DNA from: Thalassolituus sp. UBA674
GTDB taxonomy: Bacteria > Pseudomonadota > Gammaproteobacteria > Pseudomonadales > Oceanobacteraceae
Direction of reading: 5' to 3'
DNA length: 64,000 bases
NCBI GenBank assembly: GCA_002298335.1
Contig: DBNK01000014.1
Span: 11,677 to 75,676, forward strand
The notes beneath the pieces are model-generated. The model was not told the origin of the DNA and did no database searches. It saw nothing but the letters and a program-made list of their open reading frames with translations. The position numbers and the translations under genes were made by a program. Shown here one piece after another: positions 1 through 8,737 of this stretch (within the stretch, counting starts at the first letter, position 1; each line of letters begins with the position of its first letter).

Positions 1-67
1 GAGTCTGACGCGACACCCTCGGAGCGTTGTCATCCTGCGACGAGCGTAGCGGTGATCGCAGGATCCA
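1..67. repeat. Palindromic repeat, left copy of a direct duplication
   Basis: About 67 bases that recur almost exactly at 662-728, on the other side of the GIY-YIG gene. The core is an inverted repeat, ATCCTGCGA at 32-40 and TCGCAGGAT at 56-64, able to form a 9-bp stem. It belongs to a dispersed family seen also near 405, 496, 559, 6145, 36855 and 40208. Confidence 0.8.
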
Positions 68-81
68 CAAGCCAGGTGCAA

Positions 82-375
82 TTAACCTAAGATTTCTGGA
101 TACAAATCCTTCCACTGTGGGTTTTGTTTCTCAATTAGCTCAACCTTCCACTGACGCTTCCAGAATTTAAGCCGCTTCTCCCGATTAATGGCTGACAAAG
201 CTTCATCATGGGCTTCATAGAAAACCAGCCTATGGACGGAATACTTATTAGTGAAGCCTTCAACCTGATTATTCTTATGCTGATAGATTCTCTGAATGAG
301 ATTCGACGTCACGCCAATATACAGAGTGCCTTTTTTCCCGCTCGCCAGAATGTAGACATAGAACTGTTTACCCAT
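82..375 (-). CDS. GIY-YIG domain small endonuclease-like protein
   Basis: 97-residue protein made of a single GIY-YIG nuclease domain, the length usual for the stand-alone UPF0213/YhbQ-like family. The N-terminal FYVYIL and LYIGVTSNL segments match the two halves of the GIY-YIG signature, and NREKRLK in the middle carries the conserved basic stretch and glutamate. Such single-domain proteins are presumed DNA nucleases, but cellular roles are poorly known. It stands alone, bracketed by palindromic repeats on both sides and by a 67-base direct duplication (1-67 and 662-728), which suggests the gene moved or was amplified together with the repeats. The ATG at 373-375 has no competing start. Confidence 0.85.
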   Translation of the reverse strand: MGKQFYVYILASGKKGTLYIGVTSNLIQRIYQHKNNQVEGFTNKYSVHRLVFYEAHDEALSAINREKRLKFWKRQWKVELIEKQNPQWKDLYPEILG

Positions 376-402
376 ACAGATTCCTTTCTAATGGGAAAAA
401 GT

Positions 403-760
403 GGATCCTGTGGTCTGTCTGACTCCGTCAGGCCACAGGATGGAGAGCAGTAATTCGATAGCGAATAATAAGCTTTATGCAGCCCTGTCTCCGTCATCCT
501 GCGACGAGTGCAGCGAAGATCGCAGGATCCATCTGACACCGTGAAATTCGCAGGATGGATCCTGTGGTCTGTCTGACTTCGTCAGGCCACAGGATGACGA
601 GAATAAATAAACCTTTCGAATAGTCGCAACACTGGCTGCACCTCGCGTATCACGCCAAGCTGAGTCTGACGCGACACTCCCGAGCGTTGTCATCCTGCGA
701 CGAGCGCAGCGGTGATCGCAGGATCCATCAGATACCGTGAAACTCACAGGATGACGGAAT
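403..760. repeat. Cluster of four REP-like palindromes
   Basis: This 387-base stretch between the GIY-YIG gene and the next operon holds no gene. It contains four hairpin-forming repeats: 405-441 (arms ATCCTGTGG/CCACAGGAT), 496-528 (ATCCTGCGA/TCGCAGGAT), 559-595 (ATCCTGTGG/CCACAGGAT) and 694-726, the last being part of the direct duplication of 1-67. Two sub-families alternate, differing in the stem base at the tip. Segments after the second and fourth copies (528-557 and 722-757) also resemble each other, so the array grew by duplication of larger units. Confidence 0.8.
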
Positions 761-762
761 GA

Positions 763-1482
763 TCAGCGCGAACGTCTTCCTCGACCCCACCACATCCAAA
801 GACCACTGAGCGCCAGTAACAGCAGAATCACAGCAGCGGCATCCATGACCCATACGCCCCAGCCACCGAACCAGCGGCCACTGTGCAGATCCTGCATAAG
901 CCTCTGCCAGCTGATGGTGTGATTCTCTTTGATCTCTGTCATCGCCATGACTACGACATCATCGCCCGGAACCGGACCCAGCAACTCAAACGTGGCACTG
1001 TCGAGCTGCTGCCATTGCCCCCCCATATTCACCAGCAACTGGCCTCCGGCCGTGCCCAGAGTTTCATCGCCACGCAGCCCGATCAGCTCAGGGTCCAGAG
1101 TTTCCAGCAGCTGCCAGTCAGTATCAAACAGGTGCCATTGCTCACCGCAGCTGACCAGTTTTCCAGTCTCCATGGCAGTAAACGCCAACAGTGCTTCGCA
1201 GTCAGCCAGCCACTCACCGTCAAGGGTCAGCTCACCACCACTTGCTGACAAAGTTCCGGCATCCGTCTCAATCACATACGAAGGTTCGAGTACCGCCTGA
1301 TAGGGCCAGAGTAAAACGGCATTCTGCGGGTACGAAGAACCAAGATGCAGGTCATCGGTATGATTCAGAGCCAGGCCAGTAACTGCAGCCAGTATCATGA
1401 GAATGGCGGAAAGAGCACCAAGGCGACGGTGCCAGCGCTGCAGCAGAAAGCGCAACGGACGGGTTTTACGGTGCGGAGGCAT
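763..1482 (-). CDS. PepSY-associated transmembrane protein
   Basis: 239-residue inner-membrane protein. One membrane helix lies near residues 18-40 after the basic RWHRRLG segment, a periplasmic domain follows, and a second helix lies near 207-232. The arrangement, with histidines at both membrane borders (RWHRR, LNHTDDLH, QDLHSGRWFG), fits the PepSY_TM family, some members of which bind heme and move electrons across the membrane. It is the last gene of a minus-strand set with an FMN-binding protein (overlapping 17 bases) and a porin. The context suggests a small membrane redox or metal-reduction module; the substrate is not visible. Confidence 0.75.
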   Translation of the reverse strand: MPPHRKTRPLRFLLQRWHRRLGALSAILMILAAVTGLALNHTDDLHLGSSYPQNAVLLWPYQAVLEPSYVIETDAGTLSASGGELTLDGEWLADCEALLAFTAMETGKLVSCGEQWHLFDTDWQLLETLDPELIGLRGDETLGTAGGQLLVNMGGQWQQLDSATFELLGPVPGDDVVVMAMTEIKENHTISWQRLMQDLHSGRWFGGWGVWVMDAAAVILLLLALSGLWMWWGRGRRSR

Positions 1483-1999
1483 GTTCCTGCGTGACCCAGC
1501 TGTCGAGAAGAAGTGCCAGCTTAGCGACTTTCTTCATGCTGCGCACGGAATAGGTAGCGCCTGAGATACCATCAACGGGCTGTGACAGGTCTCCATCGGC
1601 CGTCAGCACCTGCCCCTGATACTGGGCGGTGTATTGTGGCAGCCGGATCTCATCGCCACGCACTTCGCGGAAGACCATCACTTCCATACGTTCTATTTCA
1701 CCGGCAGCTGTGATCACGGCAAAGGTAATGGGTTTCTCCTTGCCGATTTCACTCAGCACCCACAAACGCCGTCCGGCACCTTCCTGAAAGCGGATACGGG
1801 CCTGGGTAAGTGACTGACCCGTCACGTCGTAAATTGCCTGCTTGCGCTCAGGAGTCAGCCAGATGACCCCGGAGGAGATCGCCTCTCCCCCGAACACATC
1901 GGCCTGAATCTGCTGTTGGGTGAAATAGGTATCCCCGGCTGAAACCTCAGCCGACACGATCACCAGAAACAGCAACAGACTCCGGAACATCAGCAACAT
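1466..1999 (-). CDS. FMN-binding domain protein, exported (NqrC/RnfG-like fold)
   Basis: About 177 residues. It starts with a hydrophobic export signal (MLLMFRSLLLFLVIVSAEVSA), followed by an FMN-binding domain ending in DGISGATYSV. The SGAT stretch is the (S/T)GAT motif whose threonine receives FMN covalently from ApbE in NqrC, RnfG and NosR relatives. The reading frame opens further upstream at 2044, but that would overlap the porin; ATGs at 1999 and 1990, just after the porin stop at 2004, are better starts. It overlaps the PepSY membrane gene downstream, so the two products probably act together, the flavoprotein on the periplasmic side. Confidence 0.8.
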   Translation of the reverse strand: MLLMFRSLLLFLVIVSAEVSAGDTYFTQQQIQADVFGGEAISSGVIWLTPERKQAIYDVTGQSLTQARIRFQEGAGRRLWVLSEIGKEKPITFAVITAAGEIERMEVMVFREVRGDEIRLPQYTAQYQGQVLTADGDLSQPVDGISGATYSVRSMKKVAKLALLLDSWVTQEHASAP

Positions 2000-2003
2000 C
2001 CGC

Positions 2004-3137
2004 TCAGAAACTGAAGCCAACGCCGAGGTTATAGCCTGCAGCATTCAGATCACCGTCCTGACGGGTACGGAACACATCGGCTTTCAGAACCGCAGTGTCA
2101 GCCAGCCAGTAGTTCACACCCACGTCGTTGCGTTTGTACTCTGACTCAGCATCGTCGGCCGCTGCGTTATCCCAACGGCTGTGACGGGCAAAAACACCCA
2201 CCTTGTCGGTAATGCGGTAAGACGGCTCAAGATAGAAACCTTTCTGCTTGCTGGCCCCTTCAGTCACATCATTGATGTCGCTGTCGATGTTCCACTGGGC
2301 GAACAGAGCACGCAGACCAAAACCGGCGTTCTGATACACGGCGTGTGCTTCGATCAGGCGCGCGCCAATTTCGTCATCACCCATGCCCTGCAGGATGTCA
2401 TCCTGATACTGCAGTGTTGCAGCCAGCTCCAGACCCGGAACTGCGGTGTACTTGATGCGGGCAGTGTAAGCGGCTTTGTTGGCCGTTGCTTCAGCCACTT
2501 TCTGACGACCGGAGCGGATGTTGCCCAGATCGTTGCTCAGACCGGAATGCATGGCCACGTCGTAGCTCAGGCCAGCGGCAATTTCGCCATTGATGGCCAC
2601 ACCACCTTCCCACCAGGTGGTCGGGATTATTTTGTTTTCGACGCTGTTGCGCTCAACACCGTAAAACGTTTCCGGCTCGTGGGTCTCGTTCAGAATACCC
2701 ACCGGAATCAGGAACAGACCGGCTTTGGCCTGTGTTTTATCGGTCAGGTCATATTCAACGTAAGCCTGCTCAAGTTCGACTTCACCCGGCTTACCATCAC
2801 CGGCAAGGCTGTGTTCCAGTTCGAACTCAGAGAAAAAACGGGTACGTTCGTTGAAATCTTTACCGAAGAAGAGCACAAAACGGTGGAAGTCGATTTCATT
2901 GTCTTTGCCCTGATTCAGATTCAGGTGCATTTCGCCATAGCCACCCACGTACACAGGGTACGCGGAGGTTGATGCAGACTGAGCCTCCAGCGAGTCCGCC
3001 AGAGCAGCTACCTGGGCTTTCAGTTCATCGATCTGTGCCTGTGTTTCAGCATCCGCAGCCCATACAGAAGTGGATGCAGCAGCCGTCATCAGACCGGCGA
3101 TGACCGAGCGTTTTTTCATACTTGTCCATTTTTTCAT
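2004..3137 (-). CDS. Outer-membrane porin (phosphate-selective porin O/P-like)
   Basis: About 377 residues. A Sec signal peptide ends at VWAADAET. A short coiled-coil stretch (AQIDELKAQVAALADSLE) follows, then a long beta-barrel pattern of alternating residues ending in a terminal phenylalanine (NLGVGFSF), the outer-membrane sorting signal. The N-terminal coil plus barrel resembles OprP/OprO-like porins and relatives. The ATG at 3137 is preferred over the upstream one at 3185 because the signal peptide begins there and a TAAGG ribosome site lies before it. It is the first gene of a three-gene set with FMN-binding and PepSY proteins. Confidence 0.78.
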   Translation of the reverse strand: MKKWTSMKKRSVIAGLMTAAASTSVWAADAETQAQIDELKAQVAALADSLEAQSASTSAYPVYVGGYGEMHLNLNQGKDNEIDFHRFVLFFGKDFNERTRFFSEFELEHSLAGDGKPGEVELEQAYVEYDLTDKTQAKAGLFLIPVGILNETHEPETFYGVERNSVENKIIPTTWWEGGVAINGEIAAGLSYDVAMHSGLSNDLGNIRSGRQKVAEATANKAAYTARIKYTAVPGLELAATLQYQDDILQGMGDDEIGARLIEAHAVYQNAGFGLRALFAQWNIDSDINDVTEGASKQKGFYLEPSYRITDKVGVFARHSRWDNAAADDAESEYKRNDVGVNYWLADTAVLKADVFRTRQDGDLNAAGYNLGVGFSF

Positions 3138-3364
3138 GAAGCAGCGCCTTATAGTTTGTGTGTGTTTATGGGCGAAGGCTATCACGTCAATTATTGTAAA
3201 GGCAAATACTAAGTATTCTCATTACCAGTTTAACAAACGGACAATAAACCCACCCCCTCCGGTAGGCGTCTATAGTGCAATCAGGTACACTCCGGGACCG
3301 GGAATTTTCTGTAAAAAATATCACATCTGCCCCGCCGTGACGGGGCTGCGGACGACACATCACT

Positions 3365-5944
3365 ATGCAAGAAAGCTATCAGCCAAAAGACATCGAAGCG
3401 GCCGTTCAGAGCCAGTGGGACGAGAACAAGGTGTTCAAAGCCGTTACCGACGCCAGCAAAGAAAAATTCTACTGCCTGTCGATGTTCCCGTACCCGAGTG
3501 GCCGCCTGCACATGGGCCACGTGCGTAACTACACCATCGGTGATGTGATCTCCCGCTACCAGCGCATGCTGGGCAGAAACGTACTGCAGCCGATGGGCTG
3601 GGATGCCTTTGGTCTGCCCGCCGAAAACGCAGCGATCAAGCATCAGGTCGCCCCAGCCAAGTGGACCAAAGAAAACATCGCCTACATGAAAGGTCAGCTG
3701 AAATCGCTGGGCTTTGGTTACGACTGGGACCGCGAACTGGCCACCTGTGACCCGGAATACTACCGCTGGGAACAGTGGTTCTTTACCCAGCTGATTGAAA
3801 AAGACCTGGCCTACAAGAAAGTCTCTGCGGTGAACTGGTGCCCGAACGATCAGACCGTACTGGCCAACGAGCAGGTGATCGACGGCTGCTGCTGGCGTTG
3901 TGACACTGTGGTTGAACGCAAAGAAATTCCGCAGTGGTTTATCCGCATTACCGCCTACGCCGAAGAACTGCTCAACGACCTCGACCAGCTTGACGGATGG
4001 CCGGAGCAGGTGCGCGCCATGCAGCGCAACTGGATCGGCAAATCCCGCGGTATCCAGATGGCGTTTGGCCTGAAAGACCGCGATGAAAAATTAGAAATCT
4101 ACACCACCCGTCCGGACACCCTGATGGGCGTAAGCTATGTGGCCGTAGCTGCAGGCCACCCGCTGGCGAAAGAAGCCGCTGAGACCAACCCTGAACTGGC
4201 CGCCTTTATCGAAGAATGCGCCAAATCCGGCACGGCTGAAGCCGACCTCGCCACCCGCGAGAAGAAAGGCATGAAGACCGGCTTTAAAGCCATTCACCCG
4301 ATTTCTGGTGAAGAAGTTGATGTCTGGGCTGCCAACTTTGTGCTGATGGAATTCGGTACCGGTGCGGTGATGGCTGTACCTGGCCATGACCAGCGTGACT
4401 GGGAATTCGCTCAGCAGTACGGCATTGAGATCAGGCAGGTGGTTGAGGCGACAGAAGGAGAACCTGCCGACCTCAGTAAAGAAGCCTTCACTGAAAAAGG
4501 CACTCTGATCAACTCCGGTGAATTCGACGGCCTTGGCTTTGACGCTGCCTTTGATGCCATCGCCACGCGTCTGCAAAACGACGGCAAAGGCGAGATCAAG
4601 GTCAACTACCGTCTGCGCGACTGGGGTGTGAGCCGTCAGCGTTACTGGGGCGCACCGATTCCTGTGGTCCGTACCGCTGAGGGTGAATCCATCCCGGCAC
4701 CAGAAAGTCTGCAGCCCATCATTCTGCCGACCGATGTGGTCATGGACGGTGTGAACTCACCGATCAAGAACAACCCGGACTTCGAGAACATCGAGCTCGA
4801 CGGCCAGCCCGCCTTCCGCGAAACCGATACCTTCGACACCTTTATGGAGTCGTCCTGGTATTACGCGCGCTACTGCTCGCCGCGTGACGACACGCAGATG
4901 CTGGACCCGGCCGAAGCCAACTACTGGCTGCCTGTGGACCAGTACATCGGCGGTATTGAGCACGCCATTCTGCACCTGCTGTACGCGCGCTTCTTCCACA
5001 AGCTGCTGCGTGACGCGGGTCTGGTTCAGAGCGACGAGCCGTTCAAGAGCCTTCTGTGTCAGGGCATGGTGCTGGCGGATGCCTTCTTCTACACCACCGA
5101 AACCGGCGCCAAAGAATGGGTTAACCCGACCGAAGTAGAAGTCGATACCGACGACAAAGGCCGCATCACTGGTGCGAAACGCATCAGTGATGGCAAAACC
5201 CTGCAGTTTGCCGGCATGAGCAAAATGTCGAAATCGAAGAACAACGGCGTTGACCCACAGGAAGCCATCCAGCAGTACGGTGCCGATACCGTGCGTCTGT
5301 ACACCATGTTTGCTGCGCCCCCGGAGCAGACGCTGGAATGGTCTGATTCCGGCGTACAGGGTGCCCAGCGCTTCCTGCAGCGCGTTTGGCGCCTGAGCTA
5401 CGAACTGCTGCAACAGGCCGATAAAGGCGATGCCGCCAACCTGAGCAAAGATGAAAAAGACGCGCGCCGTAAGATTCACGAGACCATCCAGAAGGTCAGT
5501 GATGACGTCGGCCGCCGCAACAACTTCAATACCGGCATTGCGGCCATCATGGAGCTGTTGAATGCCCTGCAGAAGCTGGATCTGACTCAGTCAGGCAGTC
5601 GTGCTGTGGTCAGCGAAGGTCTGGATGCCATCATCCGCATGCTGGCACCCGTCGCACCGCACATCACTCAGTCGCTGTGGCAAGCCTTTGGTCAGAGTGG
5701 CCTGATCATTGATGCGGCCTGGCCGGAAGTGGATGAAAGTGCGCTGGTGAAAGACAGCCTGCTGATCATCGTTCAGGTAAACGGTAAAGTGCGCGCCAAG
5801 CTGGAAGTACCAGCCTCGGCCTCGAAAGACGAGATCGAAGAGCAGGCCATGGCGGATGAGAATATTCAGAAGCAGATTGAAGGCAAGACCGTGCGTAAGG
5901 TGATTGTGGTGCCCGGTAAGCTGGTCAATATCGTCGCCAACTGA
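3365..5944 (+). CDS. leuS: Leucyl-tRNA synthetase
   Basis: 859 residues, the normal size for bacterial LeuRS (E. coli 860). It charges tRNA-Leu with leucine in the cytoplasm. The class I signature is HMGH (LHMGHVRNYT, near residue 48) and the second signature is KMSKS (MSKMSKSKNNG, near 620). The inserted editing domain with TTRPDTLMG lies between them, and the anticodon-binding and C-terminal domains follow. The downstream order lptE-holA is the standard Pseudomonas-type arrangement. No terminator is evident before the repeat-bearing gap that follows. Confidence 0.98.
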   Translation: MQESYQPKDIEAAVQSQWDENKVFKAVTDASKEKFYCLSMFPYPSGRLHMGHVRNYTIGDVISRYQRMLGRNVLQPMGWDAFGLPAENAAIKHQVAPAKWTKENIAYMKGQLKSLGFGYDWDRELATCDPEYYRWEQWFFTQLIEKDLAYKKVSAVNWCPNDQTVLANEQVIDGCCWRCDTVVERKEIPQWFIRITAYAEELLNDLDQLDGWPEQVRAMQRNWIGKSRGIQMAFGLKDRDEKLEIYTTRPDTLMGVSYVAVAAGHPLAKEAAETNPELAAFIEECAKSGTAEADLATREKKGMKTGFKAIHPISGEEVDVWAANFVLMEFGTGAVMAVPGHDQRDWEFAQQYGIEIRQVVEATEGEPADLSKEAFTEKGTLINSGEFDGLGFDAAFDAIATRLQNDGKGEIKVNYRLRDWGVSRQRYWGAPIPVVRTAEGESIPAPESLQPIILPTDVVMDGVNSPIKNNPDFENIELDGQPAFRETDTFDTFMESSWYYARYCSPRDDTQMLDPAEANYWLPVDQYIGGIEHAILHLLYARFFHKLLRDAGLVQSDEPFKSLLCQGMVLADAFFYTTETGAKEWVNPTEVEVDTDDKGRITGAKRISDGKTLQFAGMSKMSKSKNNGVDPQEAIQQYGADTVRLYTMFAAPPEQTLEWSDSGVQGAQRFLQRVWRLSYELLQQADKGDAANLSKDEKDARRKIHETIQKVSDDVGRRNNFNTGIAAIMELLNALQKLDLTQSGSRAVVSEGLDAIIRMLAPVAPHITQSLWQAFGQSGLIIDAAWPEVDESALVKDSLLIIVQVNGKVRAKLEVPASASKDEIEEQAMADENIQKQIEGKTVRKVIVVPGKLVNIVAN

Positions 5945-6298
5945 GCTTGAACCTGTTGCTCTTGAAATAACGGCGTTAAACAGCGCGGTCTGAATGCTCA
6001 CTTACCATCTGTAAGCTGCGATTCCGACCGCACTCTTTGCCTTGTTCTTTCTGCGCTCACGACGGTTCATAGCGCTGAGGTTGTCTGGTCAGTCATATTA
6101 TGACCTTTGGCCGTTTACTCACAAATATGGCTCCCCATAACGTCATCCCGCGACTTGATCGCGGGATCCAGATTGCTCAGGTATAGTTCATGGATCCCGC
6201 TACTCGAAGGCGAGCCCCGCACGTCGCGGGATGACGATGATTTAAAGTCAGAGATGCTAAAACCCATCAATTAACTCTGATCTGAAAACAGGACCCCC
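5945..6298. repeat. Non-coding gap with an inverted pair of REP-like palindromes
   Basis: No gene seen in this 354-base gap. It holds two REP-like hairpins facing each other. The first is at 6145-6167 (arms ATCCCGCGA/TCGCGGGAT). The second, at 6192-6236, begins GGATCCCGC and ends GCGGGATGACG. Paired opposite copies about 25 bases apart are a usual layout for such families. A small stem, CTTAC/GTAAG, lies near 6000-6014. The promoter for lptE, if separate from leuS, should lie in the last ~60 bases but is not clear. Confidence 0.7.
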
Positions 6299-6787
6299 AT
6301 GCTGCGCTTTATCTCCACCACCGCTGTTCTGCTTCTCCTCACCGCCTGTGGCTGGCATCTGCGTGGTGTTACGCCCCTGCCGGCTGAATACAAGGTCATG
6401 TACGTTGAAGGTCAGCAGACCACCAACCTCTACGTGCAGCTGGTCCGTCAGCTGGAGTTCAATAACGTACTGGTGACCAGCACGCTGGAAGATGCGCCTG
6501 TGGTCATGAGGCTGGAAGAGTACGAAATTGAGAAACGCACGCTGGCCGTCGATACCAATGGCCGCGTCAGTGAATATGAAATGAACGGCCTGCTGCTGGT
6601 TACTGTTGAGCGTCTGCTGAGCGGTGAAAAAATTGAGCTGGAAGTCACTTCCCGCCGCACCCTGACCAACGACATCAACAACGTGGTGGCGACTCAGGCG
6701 GAAGAAACCAACGTGCGCAACCAGATCGACAGTGATCTGATCAACAAGCTGCTGCGCCGCCTGCAGTCACTGAATAACGAATCATGA
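6299..6787 (+). CDS. lptE: LPS-assembly lipoprotein LptE
   Basis: 162 residues. A lipoprotein signal peptide ends in the lipobox LLTACGW, so cysteine 17 is probably lipid-anchored to the outer membrane. LptE plugs the LptD barrel and helps deliver lipopolysaccharide to the cell surface. The start GWHLRG and the position between leuS and holA are the standard signature of this poorly conserved family. Its stop overlaps the holA start by 4 bases (ATGA), indicating translational coupling. Confidence 0.93.
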   Translation: MLRFISTTAVLLLLTACGWHLRGVTPLPAEYKVMYVEGQQTTNLYVQLVRQLEFNNVLVTSTLEDAPVVMRLEEYEIEKRTLAVDTNGRVSEYEMNGLLLVTVERLLSGEKIELEVTSRRTLTNDINNVVATQAEETNVRNQIDSDLINKLLRRLQSLNNES

Positions 6788-7797
6788 AAATCCGTCAGGA
6801 CCAGCTCAGTCAGTCACTGCAGCGCGGGCTGGCTCCCTGCTATCTGGTCAGCGGTGACGAACCCCTGCTGGTGATGGAAGCCTGCGATGAAATCCGTGCA
6901 GCGGCCCGGGCCGATGGCATTGACGAACGCCAGCTGTTTCACGCCGAAGCCGGTTTTGACTGGAGCCACCTGCGCGAAGAAGCGGCCGCCATGTCGCTGT
7001 TTTCATCCCGGCGTCTGCTGGAAGTACGTATTCCGAACGGCAAACCGTCCGACAAAGGTGAAGCTTTCAAAGACCTGATGGCCAACCCCTCGCCGGATAA
7101 CGTCCTGCTGATTATCTGTCCGCGTCTGGATGGTAAAACCCAGAATACCGCCTGGTACAAAGCGCTGGATAAAGCCGGTGTGGTTCTTCCGGTGTGGCCT
7201 ATTGAGCGGAACCAGTACACCGGTTGGCTGGCGCGCCGCCTGCAGATGGCCGGACTGCACGCTTCAGCGGATGCGCTGGCCCTGCTGGCGCATCAGACCG
7301 AAGGTAACCTGCTGGCAGCCGTGCAGGAAATTGAAAAACTGCGGATGTCGGGTACCGGTGGACAAGGCGGTGAAATCAGCCGCGAAGACATTGAAGAAGC
7401 CACCGGTGACAGTGCCCGCTTTGATGCCTTTACCCTGGCGGATGCCTGCCTCAGCGCCCGCCCGGGTGAATCCAGCCGCATGCTTGCCCATCTCCGTTCA
7501 GAAGGACATGAGCCCCTGATGATTCTCGGCGCACTGACGCGCAAGATCCGCCAGCTGCTGGCTCTGCATGATGCCACACCTCAGACCCTGCCCGATGCCT
7601 TCCGCAAACAGGGCATCTGGCCCAAACAACAGTCGCTGTACCGCAGTGCGCTGAACCGTCTGACACCCGATCAGCTGACCGATGCCCTGATCCTTGCCGA
7701 AGAAGTAGATCACGCAGCAAAAGGCGATGGCAACGACCCCTGGCTCTTGCTGGGCTCGTTGGTTTTATGTCTTTCCGGAACATCCGTTCTCGCCTGA
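6784..7797 (+). CDS. holA: DNA polymerase III subunit delta
   Basis: 337 residues, close to E. coli HolA (343). This subunit of the clamp loader opens the beta sliding clamp during replication. The opening MKIRQDQLSQSLQ and the conserved YLVSGDEPLLVMEACDEIR segment are typical of the family, which has an AAA+-like fold without a working ATPase site. It is coupled to lptE by a 4-base overlap. No clear terminator follows. Confidence 0.95.
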   Translation: MKIRQDQLSQSLQRGLAPCYLVSGDEPLLVMEACDEIRAAARADGIDERQLFHAEAGFDWSHLREEAAAMSLFSSRRLLEVRIPNGKPSDKGEAFKDLMANPSPDNVLLIICPRLDGKTQNTAWYKALDKAGVVLPVWPIERNQYTGWLARRLQMAGLHASADALALLAHQTEGNLLAAVQEIEKLRMSGTGGQGGEISREDIEEATGDSARFDAFTLADACLSARPGESSRMLAHLRSEGHEPLMILGALTRKIRQLLALHDATPQTLPDAFRKQGIWPKQQSLYRSALNRLTPDQLTDALILAEEVDHAAKGDGNDPWLLLGSLVLCLSGTSVLA

Positions 7798-7948
7798 CTC
7801 TTCAGCCGATCCGGACAATTGTAGTGACACCTGTCTGACACCTTCCAAATTCTTAATGATCATGTAAATTGAATAAGTGGTAAGTAGCATTTTCCCGCTC
7901 GCGGAGATAAGTTGTTTTCCAGAATCTCTCCGATTTCTTACGGGTCTC

Positions 7949-7974
7949 ACCGCTTAACAATCCGTTACAGCGGT
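7949..7974. other. Inverted repeat in the holA-downstream gap
   Basis: ACCGCT at 7949-7954 pairs with AGCGGT at 7969-7974, and the pairing continues inward with TAAC/GTTA. It lies in the 236-base AT-rich gap before the 198-residue gene. It could be an operator or a terminator without a U-tract. Confidence 0.35.
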
Positions 7975-8033
7975 TAATAATAACTAGCTAATAACCGGCT
8001 ATTAATGCCGGGACGGGGTCTGCTGGTGGAGAT

Positions 8034-8630
8034 ATGAATACTGCTGAAAACTACAATACTAATGAAGACCTGGTCTGGAACCTCCAGAAGTTCAAGGAGC
8101 AACAGCGCGCCAAGGCCTTCGTCAAACTGTTCGAAAACCGCCTCTGCGTGTATTCGTCCTCCGTGCATCAGCTGTACACCAACTACAGCATCCACTTTCC
8201 GGAAGATGCCGGCCGCCAGATGGTGATTCTGCCGGACCCATACGCCTTCCACGACACCTTCAACCGTCTGCCGGACAATGCCTTCAGCTCTACCGGGCTG
8301 CACATTATTCCGGGCAACCTGATCGGTAAGCAGGGCCTGTACATGGTGGTATCGCACAAGAACCGCAACGTGCGGTCAGTGCCGGTCCCCTTTCAGGAAG
8401 GTCTGAAACAGATCATGAAACGCAGCTCCAACGACGATCCGTTTCTGCCGGTTCTGATGAAAGGCGACCTGCGTGAATTCAACGACAAACTGCCGTCCAT
8501 GCATCTGCACCGCATCCGCCTGAAAGAACTCAGCAATTTTTCCGCTCTCGAAGCTGGCGGACTGCAACGGGTAATTACTGAGAAGCTGATGAAGCTGTAT
8601 CAGGAAGCCCGGACACTGGCCACGCAATAA
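8034..8630 (+). CDS. Uncharacterised 198-residue protein
   Basis: I do not recognise this protein. It is 198 residues, soluble, with no signal peptide or membrane helix, and is rich in charged residues at both ends. The N-terminus is acidic and asparagine-rich (NTAENYNTNEDLVW). The middle contains VVSHKNRNVRSVPVPF. The C-terminus looks helical (ALEAGGLQRVITEKLMKLYQEA). A GGAGAT ribosome site lies just before the ATG. Codon use matches the neighbours, so it appears to be a resident gene. It stands alone between holA and a convergent gene, behind its own AT-rich upstream region. Confidence 0.75.
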   Translation: MNTAENYNTNEDLVWNLQKFKEQQRAKAFVKLFENRLCVYSSSVHQLYTNYSIHFPEDAGRQMVILPDPYAFHDTFNRLPDNAFSSTGLHIIPGNLIGKQGLYMVVSHKNRNVRSVPVPFQEGLKQIMKRSSNDDPFLPVLMKGDLREFNDKLPSMHLHRIRLKELSNFSALEAGGLQRVITEKLMKLYQEARTLATQ

Positions 8631-8737
8631 CCGCTTCTGTGAGGTACGCCACCGCGTATTTCCTCATCATCCACCCACCTGCCACAGACACTGGAAATCA
8701 GGAGCCACAGAGCGGCTTCCTGACGCAGCGTCCGCGC

